Source: Callaeas wilsoni (taxonomy: Eukaryota; Chordata; Aves; Passeriformes; Callaeidae). Taken from it: a stretch of DNA of 64,000 bases. The stretch covers positions 90,140 to 154,139 of the forward strand of contig VWPU01009676.1 in the NCBI GenBank assembly GCA_013398955.1, given 5' to 3'. Made by a program: the position numbers and the translations under genes. How positions within the stretch are numbered: position 1 is the first letter of the stretch; every line of letters begins with the position of its first letter. Below the pieces are notes generated by a model. It made no database searches and was not told where the DNA came from. It saw only the letters and a program-made list of their open reading frames with translations. Below are positions 48,914 to 61,700 of the stretch, in pieces.

Positions 48914-51900
48914 TCAGCAACAGGGAAGCTTTTGAGAGGCTAGGTGTGATCTGCCAATTTGACATCAAAGTCAGTAGATCAACAGGTCCCTGTGCCTCTA
49001 CCTCAAAGAAATATTTCTTTGCTGAAAAAAGAAGCAAGTAAATAATGAGAAACTACATAGTGCTGTGTCTGGGATGAGATGCTTTGGGGTTTTATTGTAC
49101 TGGGTCTTGTGAGTTAAAGGCTCTTGGCAGCTGAGATGTGTGGCACCACATAAATATGAAATGGCAGCTGCAGAGATGGAAAAGGGACATTGGAACATCT
49201 CATTTAGGAATACCAAAGTGTAAACATGGTGCTGTTTTACCAGGCTGACCCGTGCTGCTGACGTTGATAACAGTGCAGACCATGAGCCAGCCACGAGACA
49301 CGGCCCCCATGTTGGGTCTGTCATCACCCCACGCTCTCCATGGGGAGATGCAAATCTTCCACTTACCCAGGCTCTTTCCCCAGCTTGTCTTTGGGTGCCC
49401 TACAGCACTGAAACCACAGCCACGCCTCTGTGGGTGTGCGTGCCTCAGAGGTGTGCCACTAATGGGGAGTTTGGCCAGTGGCCTCATTCACGTGGGTTTT
49501 GTGTCCCCTCGTCCTGCCCATACTGGAGCAGAGCTGAGCCACTGGGGCATTACGGCTTGCATCCAGAAACTCAGGGCAGGGAAACATGGGGTTTTATATT
49601 CATGTTTGGAGGAGTTTGGGGTTTTTTAATCTGTTGTTAAAACATTCAGTAAACATTCATAAAGCTCATATTCTCAAAATTATTTATTATTACTTTTTAT
49701 TAATTATAGGAACCCCCGTTGCTTTGTCATATGGGAAGTAAACAACTGCACTGACTAACTACATACTCAAATCAGGTTGGAGAAGGTTTTAGTTCATTTC
49801 ATTAATTACACCAGCTGTTTATTGCTGTTCATGTGATGTGAGGAAGCAGAAATGTCTGTTCTTAAGCATGAGACTGCACCCATGCTGCTTCCTTCAAGAC
49901 AGTTAAAAAAGGTGTTCTGCCCATGTATCGAAATATGTAATGACAGGTGTACTTTTTATTAGGTTAGAGTTTAGAGTCCTTAGAGTTTAATACCACTAAC
50001 ACCTGGTATATCACTTGTTGGGGACACATACCTTCCACTAGCAGCAGAATGGGTTATGTGATTTGTAGAGACAAGTTAAAAGTTTGCAGTGAAATGGGAA
50101 TTCTGAAGGTACTGTGGTATGTCCTGTTCTTATCTATCAAGGGTTGAAAAGGACAGAAATATCAGAATTTGAGACTGGATCAATGAATGCATGCACAGAA
50201 AAAAAAGAAAAAACCCTCACCGAACCTTGAAAGTAGTTTCCCAGCAAAAATACCATAAGGCTCTATAAAAAATCTAAACCCATGTGTTTTACTCCAATGT
50301 GCTGTAAAATTAATGAAATCTGGTATAGTAAGAGGGTGGAAAAAATCCAATGCATTGGATATTGATTGATTGCAAGTAATTTGAGAAACATATTTTCTAA
50401 CTTTAAAAGATGGGAGAATTAATCTACAGTAGACATATATAAGAAGTGTCTGTAATGCTTACAAAAAATCTTCTGGCTTCCATCAATGTATATAAACCCT
50501 GCTGGGCCAGCTCCTCAGCAGCATAAGCAATGGTAATCACTCTGAAATCAATGACCCAAACGCTGACAATTTGGACTGGCTACAGGTCTGCCTGTACTCA
50601 TTTTTCATACGATAAGTACAGAAAGGGCAATGGTAAGACTACTTGCCATGCAGGACAATTGCTTATCTACCCTGCTCAAAAGGGATTATTCCCAGATCAG
50701 AGTCAGATGATGAATGTCTGAACATTGTTCAGTCCAGGGTCTTTGTGTTGTGGTCAGCAGCCCATGAAAAACCTGAGTGGTATGGAACACCGCCTCTTCT
50801 CCCCTTGGCTGCCAGGCAGTAACAACTTTCTGTCACTACTCACCTGATCCAGATGCACTCAGTGGCCTGGAGCTAAAAGATACATAACCACTAATGAATC
50901 TTTGGAATTGCATAGTTCCCACTTCTACACTTGAATTATACATTTAAGGCTATTTGCCAAAAATTACACAGTATTCTTTGAAGACAAAAGTTTCTGCTTT
51001 TCACAGGCTTAATTTTTTATGTCCTCTCTTGGAAAATTGCAGGTGGCTTATGTAACTGTTATGGGTATTTATTATTATCTGTACTGGGAAATCAATTGGT
51101 GCTGCAGAGGATAACAGCAAACACTTAAGATGATACTCTCCTGTGGTGATACAGATGACAATGATAGATGGTAAATAGATGGTCAGAGAAAACCCTACTG
51201 TTAGCCTGGCAGGATTGACCTTAAACAGCTATGTAGGCTTATATATATTTTGTTTTCAGCCTGCCACCCCAGCAAAAGTAATGGGTGCAATACACATGGA
51301 GGTTGTGTGCCAGCAACAAAATTGCATTTGCATCACTTTTGTTTATGTTTAGAAAAAATGCTCTTGGGTCTGTTTGCTTGAGTAGTGAAGCAAGAATTTC
51401 ATTATTTTAATGTGAGGCTCTGGCCTGAAGTGGAATATCAGCCACTAGTCCTTCACTGGTTTTGCAGGCAAAAAACAATACAAAAATATATCCAAGTGTT
51501 TGACTTTCTCATGGTCCTCTGAAAACCTCAGACACTGTGTCTATTTAGTATCCCATAATTGAAAGCACGGGCCAGTGCTCTACTGCACTCCTGTTCCTGG
51601 TACAGCCTTTCAGTTTGGCCTTTCTGTAGCTTTAACTGCTGGTGGCAGGGATCTCTCCAAGGATTATCGTCACATAAAGTCCTACAGAGGTCACAGTGAC
51701 ACGACAGACTCTCTTTGCCAGACGCAGTACAAACATATCAGGAGCCACAACACCTGCCTGGGATGGGGCACAAACCTTATCTGTGGCAAGTAGGAAACCC
51801 GCAGTGCTTTCTGTAATAAAGATACAATGCCTAGTTTAATTCCAGCTGGGCTATTTACCTTGTCCAGTCACATTTCCCAGTGGCATCACCAGGATATAGC

Positions 51901-54900
51901 ATTGTGCATTTCCTGCCTTGACTGTTGCTTAACAAGCTGTTCAGCTGTCACACTGTTAGCTGGTACTTACAGTATGGTCATGGGCATTCTCTTGTCTGGG
52001 AAATAAGCAGAGCTGATTGAACTAGTCCACATCACGTTGCAGAATTAACTGAACCTCAGAGAAAAAACAGGTTTCTCTTTTACTTAGCATAGGCCTAAAT
52101 CTACCTCCTCTGAATTCAGTAACAAAGTGTGATTCCAGGCCAAATCTGGCTCCAGTCCTTCATTAGCAGATGGACTTTGGATATCAGTGAGTGAAACTTG
52201 TATATATAACATGGTATTGATTTTCTATGGGGCCTAATAAATAAGTTTCTGTGACTTCTTCAGGTCCTAGCCTTGCCAATTATAAAAACTTGTCATTGTT
52301 TTCTGAAGGGCAGCGTTAGCATTGTTGGGGAAAGCTAGCAACATTCATGTGAAAGAAAAATAATTAAAATGCGGTAGACTATTAGAAATGCAAGACCAAA
52401 TTACTGTCTACTGGGAACAATGAATCTGAGTGTGCCTAATGACATCCTTTAGAAAGTGATACTCAGCTAAGAAGATATAGTCATTTGTACTGACAATCTA
52501 CTATATTAATGCTTGAAAATAGTTTAACTTAGGCAATTAGGGTCTGCATTTAAAGATCCGGTGGCATATCAAAGTGACAGACATTTCTTTCCCATTGGGA
52601 TCTCAGATATGCTTAGAGTTCATGACATCAAAAAAATGGAAAATGAATATGAAAGCCTAAAAGGAAGAATGCTTAACACACTTAATTGAAATGACAACCA
52701 AAGTAACAGATGTCAGAATAAATATGTTATAATGCTAGTGAAAAATAAACTGAAATAAAGCAGATTTCACTCTGGCCCTATTAAAATTTGATATAGTTTA
52801 AGGCAAGTTGAACAGTTCCTGTCCAACCACATGAAGAAGTCAGCTATGAACACAGCTATGAAAAAGTCAGATTATACCACTCTGGATATATGGTTAGCTC
52901 ATATAGTGCTGAATGGGATTTAACTTCATCTCTGATGACTGTTCAGTTGTGATCAGCACGTTCTAACAAATTCACCTTGATTTTCCATAACTGTATTTAA
53001 AGCATGGTAACATCGGGCGGAGTAGACAAGGTTTTAGTTTGCACTTGAAGGCTTTGTGTTTCGTAGGGTGATTTTTATGACATAACTTCTTCAACAAAAG
53101 CCCTTGCATAGACACAATTACCCCAACAAAAAAAAAAGAAAAAAGAAAAAAAAAAAGTGGTGTTTTTGATGTTATGGCTTATATCGCTTGCCAGACTGGA
53201 ATGCATCTTATAGGCAAAAAGCCTCTAATTATGTAGGAGGAGTTTACTGGCAGAACTCTACCAGCATGACAAAACTTACAAGTGTAAATTGGAGCGAAGT
53301 GCTTATTTAAGTCAGCATGTCTTCTAATCACTTAACAAAGTATAATTTGTTTTCCAAAACCTCCCCTTCCCCAGCCACACAGTGGGTGTGACTCTCACCC
53401 GGTTCAGAAGTCAGCAGAAGGACGCCAGCCCACCCGAGAGGGAGGATCAGGCCTGATCCTTTAGAGAAAGGCTGCATTAATGGGATTCCCCCCCTTGCAG
53501 AGGGTGATACAATGAGAAAAGCAACACCCTGGGAAGTACAAAAACATGCAAAAAATTAGTCCTGCTTGTCCTACTTCTACTTACTTACACATTTATATGT
53601 CTTTTCACTCTCCTGCGTAACTCATGCCAGCTCTAACTTCCTTACTAATCGGTGCATGGGTGCAGCTGGGACAAAAGGGATTTAAGAGATGTTACGGGAC
53701 ACCAGGCAAGCTGGTGTTCTCCCTCACCCCATACAGCTGCTGGCTCTGGCTGCCATAACCAGCTGCAGGAGACTCTTTTCTTGTCTGTGGACAGGCTAGT
53801 GTGGCTAGACTGCATCTGTGTGATGCTGTGTGAGGAAGCCTTGCCAGCTCTGGCTGTCGATCGCTTGGCTCACTCTTCCAATTCACAGAGCAGATGTACC
53901 CAGGAAGGCTGGGCAGGAGGTCAGAGTTAAAGGATTACAGCAACTGAGAAGTACTGTACCTGCCTGTTGTATTTCTGACTGTTGACATCACTAATTTAAT
54001 AAGTTCTGCCTGTACCCTTTCCGCTCTTCCCCCACACAAAAAAACCCAACATCAAGTCAGACCTGGAAACACCTATTTTGTGCTTTTTCTTGCATTTGGG
54101 TTGAAAAGGGCAAAGGAAAAAAATAAGAGAAAGAGAAAGAGAAAACTGTAAGATCGCATTCCAGAAATATTTTGAAAATCCACAGGCTTAATGAGAGAAA
54201 AGAGCTAAATGCATGAATGTTGTCACTGGCAAGCCATCTGGAGTATGCAAGTGAAAAATGCTTTCAAAATCTTGAAAGTCAGTGATCATGCAAAAGCACG
54301 GATAGTCTGCACTTGAGGCAAAAGGTGTTTAATTAGAATGGGAGAAGTCTTTGTTCTAAGTAATTAAAGGTAAAATTCCAGAGTAGATGAGAGAAATCCG
54401 ACCTCCTTAAACATTTGACAGTTTTAAAGAGAAATCTGCAAGGGTTCAGGCATAAACCCACACAAGGAGAGGCAGAGGAGGAGGCCAGACTGCTTAGGCA
54501 CCTCTAGTGAGACATTGCAAGGGCTGAGAAGTCGGTCCCTGTCCATGTAGGGTGATTCAAAGCACTCAAGTCAGGCATACAGGCATTCCCAGCAACCACA
54601 GAGTAGAATAAGCAGCCTCCAAAGGGTGATGAAAAATCCCACGTGCTCATCAACAAGCTGCCTTGAATTAGTCAGGCACCTCAGCTTTGGTCCTTACTCT
54701 CAGAGCTGTTAATGGATTTTATACTAGATGGCATCTACTTCACATAGGACACAAATAATCCTGGCATCAGGGACAAGCAATACAGCCAAAGAAATGATAA
54801 GTTCAAGGAGCCTCATGAAACAGAGGCGTTGGAGTACCAGTATTGCCTGTGCTGGACCACCCCTGGATGCTCAGAAACAGGACTGTGAGCACATGGAGGA

Positions 54901-57307
54901 TGTCACAAATCTGAGATTCACCAACCAAAGCCTTCATTTGGAGGCTAGTAGGACAACTATGGGCGTTATGGTTTTGGAATTTGGCATAGCCAGAAGGAAC
55001 CGTCAAAGGAGTGAGGCACCCCCATAATTTTAGAGGTCTAACTAAAAAGATGCACACACTACAGTGACTGCTTAACATAACAAGAGGTTTTATATGACAC
55101 AGTCCAATTTCCTAAGTGAAAAAAAACCCTGGAAAAATCCTCAGTGTGCTGTGAGCTGAAAATGTTCTTTTTTCTTTTTCATTTGTTCTGGGTACACCAA
55201 AGTTAGGTATTAGTAGTATAATCTTTTGATTCCAATTGTTTCCAATAAAATCCACACTTTGCAACAAATTTTGCTGAATGAATGTCATGACTAAGCTCTG
55301 AGTAATTTGGGTTCTATTACATTTTTAATAGCATTTTCCAGTTTAGTGCTTTCTCCCTTCTCTGCAATGGTTGCCATTATAAGTTTATAAGCAGATTTCT
55401 CAGCAAGAGGATTTGTTATCATCTGGAGCTTTCCTATGGAGACACTGATCAATATTAGCAACCATTTTTTGAATTATACTTATGACACAATTATACAGCT
55501 ACCAAGCCCACTGCATTCCTCCTCATTAACAACAGTCATGTTTACTGAAATTTATTTTATTGAATTTATGGATATAAGAGAGGACACTGTCAAAAGCTGT
55601 ATTTTTTCTCAGTGTTGGCCAAGACAAAAGCTTTAAGATTCTATTCCAACTTCTGACCAGCATGTGTGAACAGACTCATTATTTGCTTTGAAGCCTAAAC
55701 CATTTTCTAGCTACGTATTTTAAAAAGGCTTTCCAGAAGTGGAAATGTGATTACCTAGGACTATGTAGTGCAAGCAAATCATCTAAAGCAGGTAACAAAT
55801 GGTATGAAAAATACACAGATGGTTACCAGGGATCTTTCCTTCCTGGTGGAACAGAAGAGCTGATTTATACACCAGCAAATGGAAAGTCATCTCATGGCTC
55901 TTGGAAGAAAAAAGACAAATGTTGAGTCTTATCAAAGATACTGCAGCTGTGTTTCTGACCCTCAGGACGGAGTTAAAACTACCCAGTGATAGCTGAAAGC
56001 CTGTTATTAAGATCCCTAACCAGCCAATTACAGTTTACTCTGATCAGAAAGCACTCTTATTTTAATGCATGAGTACATGAGATTTAAACTCTGTCTCACT
56101 AACTTTTCTGGTCATTTGATTGGAAAGAAGATGCTCGAGATTCCTGGGGACAATCCCAAAAAAGGAGCTCAGCTTTCAATGAGGGATTTACATTGCTTAA
56201 CTCTGAAGCTCAGCTTGTGCAGAGTGTTGTTTACAGAGAACCAAGCTCTGCGAGGACCACACATTGCACAGGTACCACAACTGCCTGCACTGTAGTACAC
56301 AGCTAACATGTACAGTGCACAAACAAAAGTGTCCTACCCAGCCCTGCTGTGCTAAACACAGGCAAAGTTCTCGGGTGACAAGTAATAGCTTTTTGCTGGT
56401 TTGTTGTTTACAGTGTTGGTTTGGTTTGGGTTGGGGTTTTTTTTCCTAACAATGTCAGCGCTCTCTCTTTTTTCCTCTCTCTCTATGTATCTCAATGCTT
56501 TGTTGTTGCCTCAGACTAAGCATTTTGGTTTCTGAAGGTCTCATTCAATGACCCAACTGCCTCTGTCCCAGGTGCAAACTTTTTTGGGGATCCCTGCAGG
56601 GGCAGCAATGCCTGTCATACTTTTGGCTTTGGACCCCACACAAAATGCAGCTTTGTCCGTTTCTCTTTTACCCCGTGAAAGTCATGGAAATGTTTGTAAG
56701 AAAATGTTTTCTCTTCCACTTGTGATAGAAACTTAGTAGATCAGCTGAAATTGCCTAGATGTTCTAAACTTATAAGCGTCATCCCACCAGAGATGTGTTC
56801 TTGAATGTTAAATTTAGGCTAATTGGAGGCATATCCTTTAATTTAGCAAGCTGAGGTTACTAATACAGATCAAGAGCTAAAAATTAACAGTGGAGCTGAT
56901 GTATGCTAAATGCCTAAGTGATATCTTAACCTATAATTATACAAGATCTGTTAATAGTGAATAATTCAAATCTCCAGGGATTTCAATAGTCTAATGGGCT
57001 GTAGTTATTTCCAATTTACATTATGGTTGCTAGGTTTCATTAAAATGAGCAAAAGGCTGCATAGCGTAGCAGAAGAAAATTGGTGTTTGAAGTTATCACC
57101 CAGATATCAAAACATGAAATTTAAATTAGAAGGTGTCCAAGCAACACAGTGACACCAAAGCCTAGCACTGATAATGAAAGTAGGAAGACAGGGAGTTTGC
57201 AGGGATTATTAAAGGAAGACAGCACTACTAGCAACACGCTCCGTAACAGCGATACCTTAAATTCCGCACTACTGTATGTAAGGAGTCCAAAACATGTTAC
57301 AAACCTC
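48914..57307. other. Intergenic, no gene seen
   Basis: ORFs of up to 125 codons occur without recognisable domains. The A-rich tract at 53125 is the only obvious repeat. Confidence 0.55.
53125..53157. repeat. A-rich tract with single G interruptions
   Basis: About 30 bases of A with G at intervals. Confidence 0.85.
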
Positions 57308-57465
57308 CATTAAGCCTTGCTATGTTCTTCTGAATTATTTAAATGTTGTTATCACTGATTTGCAGGTGGCAGGCTGAGGCACGATAAGGCACAAGGCTTA
57401 TCTGAAGTCATGGGATGACTCAGTAGGATGTGAGAGGCGCAGCTGGGAGCTGTAGCCTCCCTGCT
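57308..57465 (+). mobile_element. Possible MIR-like SINE relic
   Basis: TTGCAGGTGGCAGGCTGAGG, then GGCTTATCTGAAGTCATGGG and GAGGCGCAGCTGGGAGCTGT follow the MIR layout (the 'gaaactgaggc' block, the 'cttgcccaaggtca' block and the tail). Similarity is weaker than for the other two copies. Confidence 0.5.
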
Positions 57466-58386
57466 AGCCGGCTGATGGCACAGCTACCCCACACTGTCGC
57501 TCTGGGGGGCTGCTCAGCCAGCCCCCTCCACCAGCAGCCCCTTCCAGTTTCAGCCTCATACCACAGTCTTCAGTCCTCAGCTGGGCTGAGACACGTGTCT
57601 TTGGGAGGTGGCTGTACACCAGATCACCCAGAGCAACATGGGTTAAAGCTGCTGCTTCCCAGAGAGCCAGCGGGAGCTGTTATTCATCTGGATCACTGCA
57701 GACACCTGACTAGCACTGCAATCCCACAAACACACCAGCACGGTGGCCACGATGGCAAATGCCACAGTGGGGAGGGAGAGCAGGAGCTTGGAATGACCAC
57801 CTCCAGCCGGCGCTGGCACCAGGGAAGGTGCAGCGTGGCCAGCCACGGTCACGCGTGTTTCTGCAGACCTGGGTCACACTTTTGGGACACCATGGTGTAC
57901 AACCCCAGACCCAAACGACAGCTATGGCCTCCTCTGAATCAAGCCCACCCAGGCTTTGAGAGTAAGGCCAGGTTTTGCTGACTCAAGGCTTAAACCTGTC
58001 AGTGTGACTCATTGCTGGGGTCTCCCCTACCTCCTGTTTTTCTGAGCCATACTGTATGCAAGTGAACTATTTTTGGAACAACAGGGTTAAATTAGATTAC
58101 TTAATAGATAATAAAAATGCCACATAATTTAATAGGAATGAGAAGTGTTTATTACAATTTGGTAGAAGTCAAGCTCTCTGACATGTTTTGATATCTAAAT
58201 TAGACTTTAGTAAAATTGCTTTTTAGTTCTTCTGGAGTGTACTTTAAATATAAGTGTCTCTGCTTCTTACGAGCAGATTAACAACTAAAATAAGTGTTCT
58301 TTTCTACCTAAAGATTAGCTATTTCCTTAATGTTTAGTTAGTTGTTCATGATGCTTTTTCAAAATTCAGCCTCAAATTCCCCATCT

Positions 58387-58422
58387 GTATATAATTGTAT
58401 ATATATATAATTGTATATAATT
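58387..58422. repeat. (TA)n with repeated TATATAATTGTATATA motif
   Basis: The unit TGTATATAATT occurs twice around a TATATATATA core. Confidence 0.8.
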
Positions 58423-58763
58423 CCAGTTTCTGAACCTACATTTCAGTATCTGAATTTCTCTAAAGAGACAGAAGTACAGAAGGGTTTTGTTTGGTCTTTT
58501 TATAAAATTTAAACACTTTGAAGCTCTGCAGTTTCTGCGTTAGTGAATAAGCCATAGGATGAAGAGTTATAATTAAATAGTTATTTCTTTATAAAATAGG
58601 TCTTTCCAACAGCTTCTTTTTATTTTATTCTGAATCAAAGTAACCTCTTACATCTCAGTCTGAAATAGACATATCCATTTTGCAACATATTGCTAAATAT
58701 CTCTAATTTGCATAAGAAGCAACAGCAAAACTCCACGTACATTATGTTAGTTAAATTATTATT

Positions 58764-58781
58764 ATTATGTAATTACATAAT
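58764..58781. promoter_or_regulatory. 18-bp perfect palindrome made of two abutting D-box sites
   Basis: ATTATGTAATTACATAAT reads the same on both strands. It consists of TTATGTAA directly followed by TTACATAA, each a consensus PAR-bZIP/NFIL3 (D-box) site, with a homeodomain-type TAATTA across the centre. It lies in an AT-rich stretch about 5.2 kb before the putative promoter at the window end. Confidence 0.35.
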
Positions 58782-61700
58782 GGAGAAATAGCAAATTCGA
58801 ACTCTTAAAATGCTGATCATGAAGTATATTAAATTATAGCATTGCCTCAACTGCAGGGCAGGTGTGCTCAGTGGCACACCCTCCATCATGCAGAAGATGG
58901 GATAAACCGGGGCACAACACAGCTCTTCTCCAGGAAACTGAAGGAGATATTCCAGGCCTTTGCTGTGTCCTGAACCAGGATTAGAACCCCTTTAGGGCTC
59001 ATGGCTGTAGGTCTAAGAAGAAGCAATACCTAGTGATTCACCGTAAATATGTATTTCACTAAGTCGTCCAGAAAATTAATGTGCTTTTGTGAGAAGGTTC
59101 CCTCTGAAACTGCAGGAAAAATAAATCCTTCCCAAGCCTGTTTTTATGTGCAGCAGACAACAGAGAGTCAGCAGGGGCAGATTTGGCTCAGGAACACGTA
59201 GTGCATCCATCAGTGACTGCGATGCCCAAAGCCCCGCAGTCTTGCCCTGCAAGCTATGGGTACTCTTGAGCAAACCACATCAGCCTCCCAGCAGTCCAAC
59301 AGAACAGTAAGAACCTATAAGAATCACATCTTTTAATAATTCACTGGCTGGAAAACACTTTCAGATTGATAGATGCCTTGTTACTACAGAGTCATGTTAA
59401 GCAATAACAACACAAATCAATAAAAACCATCCAATAATTAAGAATCTTCAGTCACTTAACACCCACTGCAACTGCCATTAGCAAGAGGTTTGAGGGTTGT
59501 TCATAAATCTCTTTAGCATATTATAAATTCCCCATAGAGCACTCAGATGCCCCAGCTATGGTGATTTATGCTGCATACACTGCAATCCTGTCCCTGTGCT
59601 ATTAACTGTGATGGTTTCACATTTAAAAATTGTGTCCTGGGAATATGGCTGAGGACACAGCACACTGGAGACGCATTAGCAAGAAGGGATGTGGACAGTC
59701 AGAGCATGCAGGAGACCAGACCGTGACTCACCACATGACCCGGAGGAACTTATTTACCTTCTCATTTTAAGTGTAACCCTCTGTGAGAAATGCATGTCAA
59801 AATTTAATCACCTCACGGACTGTTACGTAGTCTGATTAATGATATTTAGAGAGCACTTGGAGATCCCTGGATAAAGCTTGGGGCTTTTGTCAATCTGTTA
59901 TTTCTGCCTTCAGAGCTTTCATTTCTTGTGTCAGGTCCCAGAGTTTAAAGGAGTTCTTTCTAACTCTCTGCATGCACTTTGTGAAACTGGCTGCTGGTGT
60001 CAAATGCCAGCATATTCACAGGGCGTAAACCATCTGGTTTTGCTGAAACTAAATATTCCCATGTTTACTGAGGAAAATAGATGCAGATGCTTTCAGTTCT
60101 TGCAGCTGTTCCTTCCTGGGAAACAGTAGGAGAAGATTTTTTTCTCTCCAAAGCAGAGGAATAGTAAGCTTGATTGACATCCTGCAAACTGCAGATCTTG
60201 CAGGCCCAAATTATTTTCCTTGTTTTGCTTCAGGAGTCCTTCCCCCTTCCTCACTTGGGGAGTAACGCCTCAGCAAGTGTTGTGTATTTCTCATAGTTTG
60301 TGGGCAGTAGGACAGGCTGTCAGAGGAACTGAGATTGTATCACATGCTAATAAACATAATTTAAAGAAAATAAAATAAAACAACACTTCTCCCACTTTTA
60401 AATAGTTCTGACACGGAGAGATGAAGTAATCTGTGATACATACCCCTGGTTATGCCTCACCTTGTCCTTATTCTGCATGCAGCTCCCGGGAGGCTCTCTC
60501 CTGCCTTCCAGACTCTCTAACCCACCTGGCAGCTGTCGGGATAGGGCAGGGGGAGCTGCTCTTTTTTTAAAAAATAAGATTTTCAATATAGGTCTTATTT
60601 ACTATATCCTAATTTTTTAAAGTGTTTCAGCATTGGTTTTTGACATAAACAATCTGTTTTCTGGGAACATCTAGACCTGCCCTGCCCTGCCTTTTAGATA
60701 TGCATAAAAGGCAATGATGGCATAAGTACATTCACAGGAATCAAGGGTCAGTATTAATCTACAAAACAATCTTGTTCTTCCAAAAATACTATTGCCAAAG
60801 CCTTGATGAGTATAGCATTTGTGTCTCAATCAAAGATCTCATGATATATTTCAAACAAAACCTATGTTAAGAGAGACAGAACAGCACTACCACTGAATGA
60901 TCAGGGCATTCACTGGACACAAAGCCAGACTCGAGTCCCTGGGCCAGTGGGTGTTTAATTGTTTATACAAAGTGTTGCAGCTCCAAGCAGGGATACCAAG
61001 AGAACCAGTATGGATGCCACAGTTCAGAAAAGAGGTTTTCACATCCTTGCTACATGCCTCCAGACGCAAACCACTGCCTAGTTTGGGACTCTCCTCCTTA
61101 ATTGCTCAGGAAGGTTGAGAAAATCTTGGTTTTAGCTCAGCATAGAAGAATAATTATTTTATTTTTACACCTTAAAAGGTTATAACCAAAACCAACTATT
61201 TACACAGTTTTAGTGCAAATACTGAGAAACAAAAAAGGCCATAAAGAGTGGGATCTGTTGGTTTTTCTCCTTCTATCTCTTAATCTAAGGTTTTTGGACA
61301 AAACAGGGATACATTATCTGCAGATTTTGTTTATTTTGAGATTACCTTGATACAGTTTCTTATCATTTCTAACTAAAGAGATAGGATCTGTAAATATTAT
61401 TGTAAACAAACTCTCCTAAGAAAATACATTGTCGATTTGGATCACTATTTTCTCTTTCAAGTAAGAAACTGGAAAAGGGCACTGAGAAGGCAGCCGTGGT
61501 TTAGCTATTGCTACTCAGGGAAGATATGCTCCTAATTACACAGTAGAAAACTAACGACATGGCTCCTACTGGCCTCTCCCTCCCATCCACATAAGAGCTG
61601 CAGTCAGCCCTGAGTTGCAGTTTGCCAAGGTGATAAAGTACATTAGAAACGAGCTGTAGTGATGCGATAATGCTGTGATATACTGCCATGTACTGTCTAC

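Noticed and set aside
57430..57981. 183-codon ORF on the + strand
   Set aside because: Lies in GC-rich sequence where stops are scarce; His/Gln/Pro-rich composition without domain, and it begins inside a MIR-like relic.
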